Shown: piece after piece, positions 9,338-17,333 of the stretch | Layout of the letters: each line of letters begins with the position of its first letter | How positions within the stretch are numbered: position 1 is the first letter of the stretch | NCBI GenBank assembly: GCA_017464745.1 | Contig: JAFTYJ010000098.1 | Coordinates: 1 to 39,768, forward strand | Direction: 5' to 3' | Source of the DNA: Rikenellaceae bacterium | Lineage (GTDB): Bacteria; Bacteroidota; Bacteroidia; Bacteroidales; Rikenellaceae | DNA: 39,768 nucleotides | Made by a program: the position numbers and the translations under genes | The notes under the pieces: generated by a model | Seen by the model: only the letters and a program-made list of their open reading frames with translations | Told to the model about the DNA's origin: nothing | Databases searched by the model: none

Positions 9338-10114
9338 CTATAAGTAGAACGAAATACCCAAACCAATCGACAGCAGGTTGATTTTGCAGTTCAGCGAACT
9401 TGTCGAACGGCTGCCTGTCGAAATCTGATCCTTAATTTGCTCAACATTGGAGTAGTTCAGACCAATGAGGTTTACCGACACTTCGAGTGCCAGGTTGTTG
9501 GTGATGAAGGCACTCACACCGGGAGTGATACCGAGCGAAACATCAAACGATTTCTCGTAAACTCCACTATCGGCACTCATATATTGTTTGGCTTGCGAGC
9601 CACCCAGACCCAGGCCTACCTCGGTGAAGAACGCAAAGCGTTGGCTGCGGCCGAGACCCATATAGTAACGATAGAACAGCGTTCCGGTGTAGGTGTGTTT
9701 GATGTGGCTTATGTTGCTCAGGTTCATCTCGATGTCGCCCACGCCAAGGTTGGCACTTCCCACGCCTGCACGGGTACGGTCGTAGCTGAAGCGTGCGCCA
9801 ATCATCATATTGTCGCGGAACGAGTAGCCCAAGTGAGCACTCAAATCGAGGGTGTAGCCATCCAACCCGATGTCGTCGATAATCAGGAATTTATATTCAT
9901 CCATATCGAATTGTGAGTAGGAGGCTTTGATACCTGTGGTCCACAGGCCTTTCTTGATGAAGGTCGAGGCGGGCATATTAAGACCACGGTCGTATTTTTC
10001 ACTACGTTTAACTTTGGGGGTTGCAACCTCTGCGCTTGCGGCCTGGCCGTCGGCTGCGAATGTCGCACCTGCGGTCATCACAGCCAGGGCGAGCAGCATT
10101 AATCTCTTGTACAT
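9338..10114 (-). CDS. Outer-membrane beta-barrel protein (operon gene 4)
   Basis: A 258-residue protein with an ordinary Sec signal peptide (cleavage expected after ATFA near residue 20) and no lipobox, the only non-lipoprotein in the operon. Alternating hydrophobic strands with aromatic girdles run through the whole mature part (WTTGIKASYSQFDM, LDLSAHLGYSF, GARFSYDR, GTLFYRYYMGLG, FAFFTEVGLGLGG, LEVSVNLIGL) and it ends in GLGISFYL, a typical barrel C-terminus. It is about the right size for an eight- to ten-stranded barrel. The mid-operon position suggests it anchors or exports the neighbouring lipoproteins, or simply partners them in the outer membrane. No closer family is recognised. Confidence 0.82.
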   Translation of the reverse strand: MYKRLMLLALAVMTAGATFAADGQAASAEVATPKVKRSEKYDRGLNMPASTFIKKGLWTTGIKASYSQFDMDEYKFLIIDDIGLDGYTLDLSAHLGYSFRDNMMIGARFSYDRTRAGVGSANLGVGDIEMNLSNISHIKHTYTGTLFYRYYMGLGRSQRFAFFTEVGLGLGGSQAKQYMSADSGVYEKSFDVSLGITPGVSAFITNNLALEVSVNLIGLNYSNVEQIKDQISTGSRSTSSLNCKINLLSIGLGISFYL

Positions 10115-10137
10115 ATCTCAATTTCGTTATTATCGGG

Positions 10138-12156
10138 TTAGTAAATCAGTTCGAAGTCGTCGATACACATCCAACTGTCGGTCGAACCTGTGAAGTAGTC
10201 GCCATACGAACTTGCGGTGGCAACAATCACAATGTGGGTCGGACGAACTCCGGGTTTGGTGTAGGTCAAAGGCAAGGTGAACTCGGTCCAGTTGCTTACC
10301 GATGTGTGGCCCAGAATTTCGCCCCAAGCCACAACCTTGCTATCTTTCTTGCAATCGAAGAAGGTCGATTGGTCGGCGGTGTTCACTTGGTGCAGACCCG
10401 TGGTGAGGCAAATCATAATCTGATAGCGGTCGGGGCCCGAAGATACGGGTGCGCCGTCACCGGTCTTGTTGATTTGACCAACATTACACTTGTACCAGCC
10501 GTGCAGAGCAGTGGGGCGGCCCGTGAAGGGTTGGCCGAACTCTACGGTACCGTTCAGACCGTCCAAACCTGCAAAGCGGCCTACATAGATGTTACCTGCG
10601 GCAAATTTGCCGATACCCATCATACTGGGGAAGGCCGATTGCATACGGGCGCACAATTTACCCGACGAACCGGGACGGGGATCCTCGGCGCTCAGAGTGA
10701 TATTCCAACTATCGCCCAGGGTGGTAGCACCTGCGTTTCCGCTATCCCAATAGGGGGTTCCGCCCGAGGCGTAGGGATACCACGTTTTGCCGTTCTTGTG
10801 CCAATTCTCGAAGTCTCCACCCAAAATTTGGGGCGCAGCCTCGGTGGTGATGTTTACGCTCTCGCCCTCGGCTTTGCCATCCACAAACAACTGCAACGTG
10901 TAGGCGGTAGTGGGGGTCAGGCCTTCGATTGCCGCAACATAACTGCTGCTTGCTTGGTCGTAGGTGCTGCTTACCATAATCCAATCGCTACTTGCGGTTT
11001 TGTAGCCGAACATAATACTGCTCTCGACCTTAGGCATAGTGGCGGTGGCGGTGGTGCGGGTTGCCCATACATCCCACGCGTCAATAGCGTTCATTCCCGC
11101 TTTGAGGAAGGTTACGGTTGCGCCTGCGGTGTTGCCTTTGTCGTCGGTCACGGTGAACACGATGTCGGTCACACCTCCGGGCAACGAGGTAACATATTCG
11201 GATGCCAGGTGCAGCAGATACTCACACTCGCTAATCATCTCGACGGTGACTCCTGCACTGCCATCCCAACCGAGAAGTTCGATGGGGGTGTCGCCATAGA
11301 TAGTCGAGGTGGCTGCCAGCGACACGATGGTCGAGGGGGCAGTTGCGCTGATAGTATAGGGCTCGGCACGTTCTTGTTGCATCTCGTCCATATTGAAGTT
11401 CAATGCTTTGAGTTCGGGGCGACCATAGATGTCGAAACGGTCATTGACATCCTCGGTAGTCTCGTCGAGGGTGACCGAAATCATAGCCTCACCCAGCGGT
11501 TTGAGGTTGTATTTGATGTTCAGGATATACTCGGTGCGGGGTTTGAGGTTCGAAACCACGCCCTCGGCCTTAACGGCTGCGTCGTCGTATTTGGCGGTGG
11601 CCGAGAAACTCCACGCAAGGTCGGTGTCGCCGTCGGCCAGAGTTACATACATCTTTTGCGAGCAGTTATCGGCGTTGAATGTAACCGAGTTTTTGGTGTC
11701 GGACGAGATGCGCACCGCATAGTTGTTGAGGTTGGCGGCTACCGACTCGTCGAAGGCTACGCCAACAAGCGAGTTGTCAATCGCGCAGACTACCTCGACA
11801 CTAAGGTCGGCACCTGCGGTGATGGTAAATTCGCTGCTACCCGAGTAGTGGGGACCATTAAAGCCCTTCTTGGTGCTACCGGCATCCACCTTAACGGTGT
11901 AGGTGCCGCTGGTGAGAACCAATTTGGCGGGTACTTCGTCCAGCGATTTCCACGAGCGGATGACGCCCACGCTATTCGAAACCTCGATAGTGTTGATTGC
12001 CGGAGTGGCATCGCTTCGGGTCGAGTGGTCGAAACTTACACCGAGGCGGACAGTGCCATTACCCTCGGCGTCCATTTGCGGCTCAAAGTTACAGCCAACC
12101 AATGTGGCGGCAACAGCAACCGCAAGATACAGTTTTATACTTCTAAATATTTTCAT
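10138..12156 (-). CDS. DUF4493-PCMD fusion lipoprotein (operon gene 3)
   Basis: A 672-residue lipoprotein, lipobox TLVGC (Cys22). It begins with a DUF4493-like domain (first strand GTVRLGVSF, STRS with Arg47, WKSLDEVPAKLVLTSGTYTV, HYSGSSEFTI), followed at about 240-350 by a region resembling the C-terminal part of operon gene 2 (GVTDIVFTVTDDKGNTAG), an Fn3-like segment (LTPTTAYTLQLFVDG) and a C-terminal PCMD domain from about 437 (GGDFENWHKNG, YWDSGNAGATTLG, GRPTALHGWYK, and SYGDYFTGSTDSWMCIDDFE). The PCMD part is paralogous to that of operon gene 5. The fusion joins the two hallmark domains of the cluster in one polypeptide, which argues that DUF4493 and PCMD proteins work together. Confidence 0.85.
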   Translation of the reverse strand: MKIFRSIKLYLAVAVAATLVGCNFEPQMDAEGNGTVRLGVSFDHSTRSDATPAINTIEVSNSVGVIRSWKSLDEVPAKLVLTSGTYTVKVDAGSTKKGFNGPHYSGSSEFTITAGADLSVEVVCAIDNSLVGVAFDESVAANLNNYAVRISSDTKNSVTFNADNCSQKMYVTLADGDTDLAWSFSATAKYDDAAVKAEGVVSNLKPRTEYILNIKYNLKPLGEAMISVTLDETTEDVNDRFDIYGRPELKALNFNMDEMQQERAEPYTISATAPSTIVSLAATSTIYGDTPIELLGWDGSAGVTVEMISECEYLLHLASEYVTSLPGGVTDIVFTVTDDKGNTAGATVTFLKAGMNAIDAWDVWATRTTATATMPKVESSIMFGYKTASSDWIMVSSTYDQASSSYVAAIEGLTPTTAYTLQLFVDGKAEGESVNITTEAAPQILGGDFENWHKNGKTWYPYASGGTPYWDSGNAGATTLGDSWNITLSAEDPRPGSSGKLCARMQSAFPSMMGIGKFAAGNIYVGRFAGLDGLNGTVEFGQPFTGRPTALHGWYKCNVGQINKTGDGAPVSSGPDRYQIMICLTTGLHQVNTADQSTFFDCKKDSKVVAWGEILGHTSVSNWTEFTLPLTYTKPGVRPTHIVIVATASSYGDYFTGSTDSWMCIDDFELIY

Positions 12157-12164
12157 CGCTCGCG

Positions 12165-13982
12165 TTAGTTAAGATTTACATTTAATTTAAGTCCCTCGAC
12201 CACGGTGTGACCAAACTCGTCGGTCAGTGTCAGTCGGAACTCAACCTTCTTGTCTTCGGCAACCACCATCAGGGGCATAAAGTCCGTGATGTCGAACACC
12301 AATTCGGTTTTACCCACAACATTCTCGCCTGCGGGGAAACCAAGACCCTCAATAGCCTCGCGCAACTCACCGGGGTTGCTCAAATCGAGGTGGGTGTCAA
12401 GACCTACGCCTTGGAGTTGGTCTTGTTGGAACGCTGCTGCATCCGAGATAATATCCACCACAAGGGTTTTGATTTTGTTGGGGGCGGCAATGTTGAGTGC
12501 CACTTTAATCGAACTGTCGGTGAGTTCAAACCACTCATTGAGGTCGTGACCCTCCCACACAATAGTGGGTGCACCCAAGTCGCTGGGTTGGTCGGGGTCG
12601 GGATTCACGGGAGGAGTGATAGGTTTATCATCGTCCTCATCGGGTTCCTCGGCGGGCTCGCGGTCGTTCTCGTCCACCACAATGTTGCCATTGATGTCGA
12701 TGTCGCTCACGGTAACGTCAATCACAAAGTCCAAAGTGATGTCGCCCTCCTCGGGAGGAGTAGGCTCACCGGCGGTTTGGGTGATTTGGATTGTCGCGCT
12801 CAGCGAGTAGTTGGTGGTGATTTCGATAGTGGCTTTACGCTCCTCGGTTGCGGGGTTGGCTGCTGCCACAACCTGCACACCGTTTGCATCCTTAGTCAGA
12901 GTAATCCAGTCGGCCGAGCAGGTGGCATTGTAGTTGTCGAGGTTGGTGGTAACTTTCACGGTAGCCTCACCTCCTGCCGATTCAAACGACAGGCTCTTGG
13001 GCTCAACCACAAGTGCGGGAGCAAAACCCAATTGGGTAACGGTAAGTGCGGCACGAGCCTCGCTGCCGGTCACATAGACAGTGGCGGTGCGGAGTTGCTC
13101 GGCGCTGTTGTCCTCAACCGATACACGCAGACCGGGGTTGGTGCCGATGGTAATCTTCTCGATGGTAATCCAGTCGGCTTGGTTCTCAACCTCCCACGCA
13201 GCGCAGTTTTCGAGGATAATCTCAACCTCCTGAGGTGCTGCTTCGGCGGCCTCAAACGAGAGTTTGTTTGTGCTCAGGGTGATGCTTTCGGGTTGGGGGG
13301 TAGGGGGAGTTACGGGAGGCTCCTCATCCTTGACATCATAGGTAAGGAGTTTGATGTCGCCTGCCACAACATCTTTGATGATACGTTGCTCGGTGATATA
13401 TTTGCCGTCGAAGGTGCCCGAGAACTCGGCGGTCAGCACCAGGCCCGAGTTGCTTGCACGGAAGTAACCGATGCGGCTCTCCGAGGCAGTATAAGTAAGC
13501 GAACCCAGACCAACGGTAACTACCACTTGGCAGTCGTTGCCCATAAGTTCGCGGAACTTGTCGGTAAATTCGACTTTGACACCTATGTTGCGGAGTTCGA
13601 CAGCGATGCTGCCCACTTGGGTAAGTGCATCTTTCTGGATGTCGATATTGGTTGAACCAACGTAGTAGGGGCTCTCCCAAGCGGCGGCGGGTACATCCTT
13701 CATCGACGATACGGTAAGGGTGTAGGTGCCCTCGTCGAGAGTGGTATCGCTCATTTCGCTGAGTGTGCCGCTGGCGTTAATCACATTTTGTTCGTCCACA
13801 ATCTCGACGTAATAGTCCGAGGTGTTGTGGTCGCTACCGTCGGGGAAGGTGACCTCCACCGAGGTGACATCCAACTTGCCCGTTGTGGTCGAGGGCTTGG
13901 TGGATGTGCCGTGGTCGCTGTTGATACATCCCATCAAAGCGACACTTGCAATGGTTGCAAACAAACAGTTTGTAGTTCTCAT
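12165..13982 (-). CDS. DUF4493 lipoprotein with two BACON domains (operon gene 2)
   Basis: A 605-residue lipoprotein, lipobox ALMGC (Cys19). Order of parts: DUF4493-like domain (about 35-225; TTLDEGTYTLTVSS, ESPYYVGSTNIDI, and the strand VELRNIGVKVEF), a Pro-rich hinge (EEPPVTPPTPQPE), two BACON domains (about 232-320 and 322-405; each with LSF, CxxxWxxxxxADWIT and a closing VTQ or ITQ), an acidic Pro-rich linker (EEPDEDDDKPITPP), and a C-terminal beta domain (about 465-605) that resembles the middle of operon gene 3. BACON domains are carbohydrate- or mucin-associated spacers in Bacteroidota. Unlike the other DUF4493 proteins here it lacks the TR site after the first strand. It follows gene 1 by 2 bp. 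Confidence 0.85.
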   Translation of the reverse strand: MRTTNCLFATIASVALMGCINSDHGTSTKPSTTTGKLDVTSVEVTFPDGSDHNTSDYYVEIVDEQNVINASGTLSEMSDTTLDEGTYTLTVSSMKDVPAAAWESPYYVGSTNIDIQKDALTQVGSIAVELRNIGVKVEFTDKFRELMGNDCQVVVTVGLGSLTYTASESRIGYFRASNSGLVLTAEFSGTFDGKYITEQRIIKDVVAGDIKLLTYDVKDEEPPVTPPTPQPESITLSTNKLSFEAAEAAPQEVEIILENCAAWEVENQADWITIEKITIGTNPGLRVSVEDNSAEQLRTATVYVTGSEARAALTVTQLGFAPALVVEPKSLSFESAGGEATVKVTTNLDNYNATCSADWITLTKDANGVQVVAAANPATEERKATIEITTNYSLSATIQITQTAGEPTPPEEGDITLDFVIDVTVSDIDINGNIVVDENDREPAEEPDEDDDKPITPPVNPDPDQPSDLGAPTIVWEGHDLNEWFELTDSSIKVALNIAAPNKIKTLVVDIISDAAAFQQDQLQGVGLDTHLDLSNPGELREAIEGLGFPAGENVVGKTELVFDITDFMPLMVVAEDKKVEFRLTLTDEFGHTVVEGLKLNVNLN

Positions 13983-13984
13983 AT

Positions 13985-14731
13985 CTATTGTTCGTCAATT
14001 TCGATTTCGATATTCTCGGTGGTCACGCTGTCGTCAAAGCGGATGACGATTTGCGACTCTCCAACCTCTCCCTCATTAACATCCATACGGACGGTGTAGA
14101 TGGTGCGGGGTTGAACGTCGCTAACCTTGATGGTGCGGCTGCCCGTGGTGCCGTTGGGTTTGGTGAAGGTTACTTTGATTTTGAACTTCGCGGGTGCAAT
14201 GTAGGCTGTGCGCTCCTCGCCCTCCACAAAGGGGATAGTGGTGCCGGCTGCGCTTACAAGCGAAATGGTCCAATCCGAGAAGTATTTCAAGAAGGCCTCG
14301 CTTTGGGTTACGCGCACACCGCAGTTTGCCAGCGTTGCAGTCATATTGACCAGCGTGGTTTGGTTGGGCAGGATGCGACACGAGGAAGTGGCTCCGAAAC
14401 AGGGCGCATCGAAAGCCTCGTTGGTGATGTCGCCGCAGGTTGCTGCCAGATTGTACTCGCCCACCTCAAAACGGGTCTCCGAGGTCAGGTCGCTCAGGCT
14501 CTCCCAATGGTTGCTGTAACTCTCGTCGGCCGAGGTGATGCTCAGGTCGAAATCCGAGATTTCGGGCGCGGTCAAGGTTTGCTCGGCACGAGTTGTAGCC
14601 GTAGCATCGACTGCGAGTTTGACACGCAGGATGCCGCTGTTGTCATTTTGTTCGGCATCGGTACACGAGGTCGCTCCCACTGCTGTGAAGAGTGCTGCGC
14701 ACGCGGCTGCCAATCTGAAAAAGTGTTTCAT
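13985..14731 (-). CDS. DUF4493-type lipoprotein (operon gene 1)
   Basis: A 248-residue lipoprotein. I start it at the ATG whose product opens MKHFFRLAAAC, because that gives a proper signal peptide with lipobox GATSC (Cys23) and because the promoter lies just upstream; the frame stays open to 14968 but the extension covers the promoter. Mature part: first strand GILRVKLAV, then TTRAE with Arg48, WESLSDL, FEVGEYNLAAT, and the NMTATLANCGVRVT strand, the DUF4493-like order. The ending TENIEIEIDEQ is acidic as in operon gene 7. It heads the operon, with only 2 bp to gene 2, so translation is probably coupled. Confidence 0.82.
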   Translation of the reverse strand: MKHFFRLAAACAALFTAVGATSCTDAEQNDNSGILRVKLAVDATATTRAEQTLTAPEISDFDLSITSADESYSNHWESLSDLTSETRFEVGEYNLAATCGDITNEAFDAPCFGATSSCRILPNQTTLVNMTATLANCGVRVTQSEAFLKYFSDWTISLVSAAGTTIPFVEGEERTAYIAPAKFKIKVTFTKPNGTTGSRTIKVSDVQPRTIYTVRMDVNEGEVGESQIVIRFDDSVTTENIEIEIDEQ

Positions 14732-14780
14732 ATCGTTGTTGTTTTTATTCCTTTCGAAAAGGGCACAATTTTGAACGTCG

Positions 14781-14811
14781 CAAAAGTAGTAATAATTATT
14801 CGAATGTGCAA
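14781..14811 (-). promoter_or_regulatory. Promoter of the surface-lipoprotein operon
   Basis: On the minus strand a -7 box TACTTTTG (plus-strand 14781-14788) is preceded, after 20 bp, by TTG (14809-14811). This fits the Bacteroidota consensus TTTG, 19-21 bp, TAnnTTTG. It lies about 50 bp before the start of operon gene 1; no similar box is seen inside the operon's short gaps. Confidence 0.75.
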
Positions 14812-14910
14812 TTTTGATAGGTATTTTATAGATAAAAATATTTAATTCGTCGATAAAAATGGCAAAAAAGTCACATTTGCGGCTTTGTAGGCGGATGATA
14901 GGCAAAAGTG

Positions 14911-14933
14911 CGCTCCGAAGTGTGCTCGGAGCG
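14911..14933. repeat. Hairpin in the divergent 14732-15062 spacer
   Basis: An 8-bp perfect inverted repeat, CGCTCCGA (14911-14918) and TCGGAGCG (14926-14933), loop of 7. It stands between the two divergent promoters of the 331-bp gene-free stretch 14732-15062. It has only three T on the plus side, so I do not call it a terminator. The rest of that stretch is AT-rich sequence with the two promoters and no gene. Confidence 0.5.
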
Positions 14934-14996
14934 TTTCGAAAGTGAGGAATGTTACTCTTGTTTGCCACTTGGTGCGGGGGAGTGATGCGCGGGGGG

Positions 14997-15026
14997 TTGC
15001 AGATTCACAAAAAATGTTTACCTTTG
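14997..15026 (+). promoter_or_regulatory. Promoter of fabH
   Basis: TTG at 14997-14999, 19 bp, then TACCTTTG at 15019-15026, matching the Bacteroidota consensus. It lies about 37 bp before the chosen ATG of fabH and inside the longer open frame, so it supports the shorter start. Confidence 0.8.
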
Positions 15027-15062
15027 CATCTGCCTAACAGCAATAACGAAAAGATTTGTGAG

Positions 15063-16046
15063 ATGAGAAATGCAGTAATTAAAGGCATCGAAGCATACCT
15101 TCCGGAGTATGTCTTGACCAATCAGGAACTGACCACTATGATGGACACTTCCGATGAGTGGATTACCACACGAACCGGAATCAAAGAACGCCGAATACTC
15201 AAAGGAGAGGCTCTCGGAACATCCTATATGGGAGCCAAAGCAGTCGAAAAACTCCTGCAATCCACAGGCACAAACCCCGAAGAAATTGACACCGTAATCT
15301 GTGCCACCGTAACTCCCGATATGCCATTCCCGGCAACGGCCAACATTATCAGCGACAAATGCCACATCCTCAATGCGTGGGGATACGATATCAATGCAGG
15401 TTGCAGCGGATTTATATTCTCGTTTGCAACCATCGCATCTATGATTAAAGCGGGTACTGCGCGCAAGGTTGTGTTGGTGTGTGGCGAGAAGATGTCGAGC
15501 ATTGTAGATTATGGTGACCGCACCACTGCTCCGTTGTTTGGCGACGCGGCTGTGGCAATGCTTATCGAGGCTTCGGACGACGACAATGGCTTGATTGACT
15601 GCGATATGCACGTCGATGGTGTTGGCCGACGTTTCCTCTATCAAAAGGCGGGTGGTTCGAAATATCCTGCAACTATGGAGACCGTAGCCGAGCACGCCCA
15701 CTACATCTTCCAAGAGGGCCGAACCGTGTTCCGTTATGCAGTCACCAATATGGGCAACACCACCCAAACCGTGATGTCGCGCAATGGTTTGACTATGGAT
15801 AATGTGGATTTCTTCATTCCCCATCAAGCCAATATCCGTATCATTCAGGCTATTCAGCAGCAACTTAATCTTCCCGACGAGAAGTTGTTGATTAATATTG
15901 ACCGATTTGGCAACACCGCGGGCACCTCAATTCCGCTTGTGTTGTGGGATTACAAGGAGCGTTTCCGCAAGGGTGACAACATCTTGATGTCCGCTTTCGG
16001 AGCCGGATTTACTTGGGGAACACTCTATTACAAGTGGGGTATTTAG
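15063..16046 (+). CDS. fabH: 3-oxoacyl-[acyl-carrier-protein] synthase III
   Basis: FabH condenses acetyl-CoA with malonyl-ACP to start fatty acid synthesis in the cytoplasm. The 327-residue product has the full catalytic triad: Cys114 in NAGCSGF, His254 in IPHQANIR and Asn284 in GNTAGTS, plus the dimer and substrate block MDTSDEWITTRTGIKERR near residue 27 and the glycine-rich end GAGFTWG. Length is normal for the family (about 317-330). I start at 15063 because the N-terminus MRNAVIKG aligns with FabH proteins and the promoter overlaps the upstream 38-codon extension. It stands alone here, without the rpmF-plsX neighbours often seen. Confidence 0.96.
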   Translation: MRNAVIKGIEAYLPEYVLTNQELTTMMDTSDEWITTRTGIKERRILKGEALGTSYMGAKAVEKLLQSTGTNPEEIDTVICATVTPDMPFPATANIISDKCHILNAWGYDINAGCSGFIFSFATIASMIKAGTARKVVLVCGEKMSSIVDYGDRTTAPLFGDAAVAMLIEASDDDNGLIDCDMHVDGVGRRFLYQKAGGSKYPATMETVAEHAHYIFQEGRTVFRYAVTNMGNTTQTVMSRNGLTMDNVDFFIPHQANIRIIQAIQQQLNLPDEKLLINIDRFGNTAGTSIPLVLWDYKERFRKGDNILMSAFGAGFTWGTLYYKWGI

Positions 16047-16120
16047 ACCTGTTTTGAGTGGTGGCCGATTTTGGCTTTGCTCTCCGTAAGGTCTTCGAAA
16101 TCAATAGAATTTATGACTAA

Positions 16121-16154
16121 AAAATAAGAGGGTGTCCCGAGTGGGCACCCTCTT
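16121..16154 (-). terminator. Terminator of the fur-rubrerythrin operon
   Basis: Stem AAGAGGGTG (16126-16134) and CACCCTCTT (16146-16154), extended inward by further pairs, with the A-rich run 16119-16125 giving the T-tract on the minus strand. It is 29 bp past the rubrerythrin stop. It may also serve fabH from the other side, but the T-run is on the minus side. Confidence 0.85.
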
Positions 16155-16183
16155 GGCATTTAAGTTTGGATTCCTGCGATTTT

Positions 16184-16738
16184 TTATTTTTTGAAGTAGC
16201 GGTTGAACAAGCCCTCGAAGCCTTTTCCGTGGCGAGCTTCGTCTTTGGCCATTTCGTGTACGGTATCGTGGATTGCGTCCAAGTTCAACTGCTTGGCGCG
16301 TTTGGCGATTGCCATTTTTCCCTCGCAGGCACCGCACTCGGCGTTCATACGTTTTTCGAGGTTGGTCTTGGTGTCCCAAACAACGTCGCCCAGCAACTCG
16401 GCGAATTTGGCAGCGTGCTCAGCCTCTTCCCAAGCGTAGCGTTTGAAAGCCTCGGCAACTTCGGGATAGCCCTCGCGGTCGGCTTGACGGCTCATTGCCA
16501 AGTACATACCTACCTCGGTGCACTCGCCAATGAAGTGCTCGTTAAGACCTTGAAGAATCTCGGCGTCTACGCCTTTGGCAACGCCAAGTTTGTGCTCGTC
16601 GGCGAATACCAGGCTGTCACCGGTCTCGACAACCTCTACAAATTTATCTTTACCTACTTTGCAAATAGGGCATTTCTCGGGAGCCTCTGCGCCTTCGTGA
16701 ACATAGCCACATACCAGGCATCTGAATTTCTTTGTCAT
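16184..16738 (-). CDS. rbr: Rubrerythrin (reverse type, N-terminal rubredoxin)
   Basis: A cytoplasmic non-haem diiron protein that reduces hydrogen peroxide with electrons passed through a rubredoxin centre. The 184-residue product has the rubredoxin domain first (Cys7, Cys10, Cys23, Cys26: CLVCGY and CPICK), then the ferritin-like four-helix domain with Glu72, EEAEH (Glu105/His108) and DEARH (Glu167/His170) iron ligands. This order is the reverse of classical rubrerythrin, which carries rubredoxin at the C-terminus. It starts 17 bp after the Fur-family gene and shares its promoter and PerR-like box, so it is probably induced by peroxide. The organism is therefore likely an anaerobe protecting itself from oxygen. 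Confidence 0.95.
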   Translation of the reverse strand: MTKKFRCLVCGYVHEGAEAPEKCPICKVGKDKFVEVVETGDSLVFADEHKLGVAKGVDAEILQGLNEHFIGECTEVGMYLAMSRQADREGYPEVAEAFKRYAWEEAEHAAKFAELLGDVVWDTKTNLEKRMNAECGACEGKMAIAKRAKQLNLDAIHDTVHEMAKDEARHGKGFEGLFNRYFKK

Positions 16739-16755
16739 AATTGTTTAGTGCTATT

Positions 16756-17175
16756 TTAGTTATTATTCGGTTGATTCAAACATTTCTCGCAGGTGCCGAA
16801 GTACAACAACTGAGTCTTGTTGAGACTTGCGCCGTGGGGTAGTGAGTCGTTTACGCGCTCGGGGTTCTCAATCGGAGTGTCGATAATTGCGCCACAGCAG
16901 TTGCACAAAAAGTGGGCGTGAAGAAGGGTATTCCCGTCGAAACGCTCGCTTGTGCGGTCAATGAAAACCTCGTCGATAACTCCGTGAGCAACAAACAGTT
17001 TGAGCGTGTTGTAGACCGTGGTCTTGGAGAGCGTGGGGATGCTGTCGCGCAAAGCCTCAAAAATCTCGTCGGCCGTGGGGTGGGTCGGGTGAGTGACCAT
17101 ATAGTTGTAGATGGCCAATCGTTGCACCGAGGGTCGAAGTCCGCACTCTGTCAGGTATGTTGCCCCGTTTCTCAC
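16756..17175 (-). CDS. Fur-family repressor, PerR-like
   Basis: A 139-residue winged-helix metalloregulator. The DNA-binding part includes HPTADEIFEALR and TLSKTTVYNTLKLF (residues about 33-62); the metal and dimer part has HAH (86-88), the CxxC pair Cys91/Cys94 and the second pair Cys129/Cys132 for structural zinc. The sequence alone does not separate Fur from PerR, but the downstream rubrerythrin and a 15-bp box close to the Bacillus PerR box favour peroxide sensing by iron-catalysed histidine oxidation. The gene probably represses itself and rubrerythrin. Length and domain order are normal. Confidence 0.9.
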   Translation of the reverse strand: MRNGATYLTECGLRPSVQRLAIYNYMVTHPTHPTADEIFEALRDSIPTLSKTTVYNTLKLFVAHGVIDEVFIDRTSERFDGNTLLHAHFLCNCCGAIIDTPIENPERVNDSLPHGASLNKTQLLYFGTCEKCLNQPNNN

Positions 17176-17212
17176 TGTCGATAGTTGTTAAATTCTTGTC
17201 TGCGTTATAAAA

Positions 17213-17227
17213 TTGTAACTATTACAA
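17213..17227. promoter_or_regulatory. PerR-like operator of the fur-rbr operon
   Basis: TTGTAACTATTACAA is a 15-bp near-palindrome (perfect 6-3-6 inverted repeat TTGTAA/TTACAA). Compared with the Bacillus PerR box TTATAATNATTATAA it agrees at 12 of 14 defined positions. It lies in the leader just after the expected transcript start, between promoter and start codon. Confidence 0.65.
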
Positions 17228-17241
17228 ATTTATTTTCATTG

Positions 17242-17272
17242 CAAAGATACGACGAGATTTTGGATTTGCAAA
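17242..17272 (-). promoter_or_regulatory. Promoter of the fur-rbr operon
   Basis: Minus-strand TTTG (17269-17272), 19 bp, TATCTTTG (17242-17249): a full match to the Bacteroidota consensus, 67 bp before the fur start. Confidence 0.82.
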
Positions 17273-17333
17273 TTTTTTGGGAATTTTTTTGCGATTTTTT
17301 GTGATTTTTTTTGCCGAAGGGCCTTGTGTAGCG

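Noticed and set aside
10021..12168. 715-codon plus-strand open frame
   Set aside because: Antisense shadow of operon gene 3, extending over the gap into gene 4.
3138..14731. Polysaccharide utilisation locus
   Set aside because: No SusC/SusD pair, glycoside hydrolase, sulfatase or hybrid sensor is present.
14732..14968. N-terminal extension of operon gene 1
   Set aside because: The extra 79 codons cover the promoter and would put the signal peptide in mid-protein.
14949..15062. N-terminal extension of FabH
   Set aside because: Lies on the promoter box; FabH homologues begin at MRNAVIKG-like sequence.
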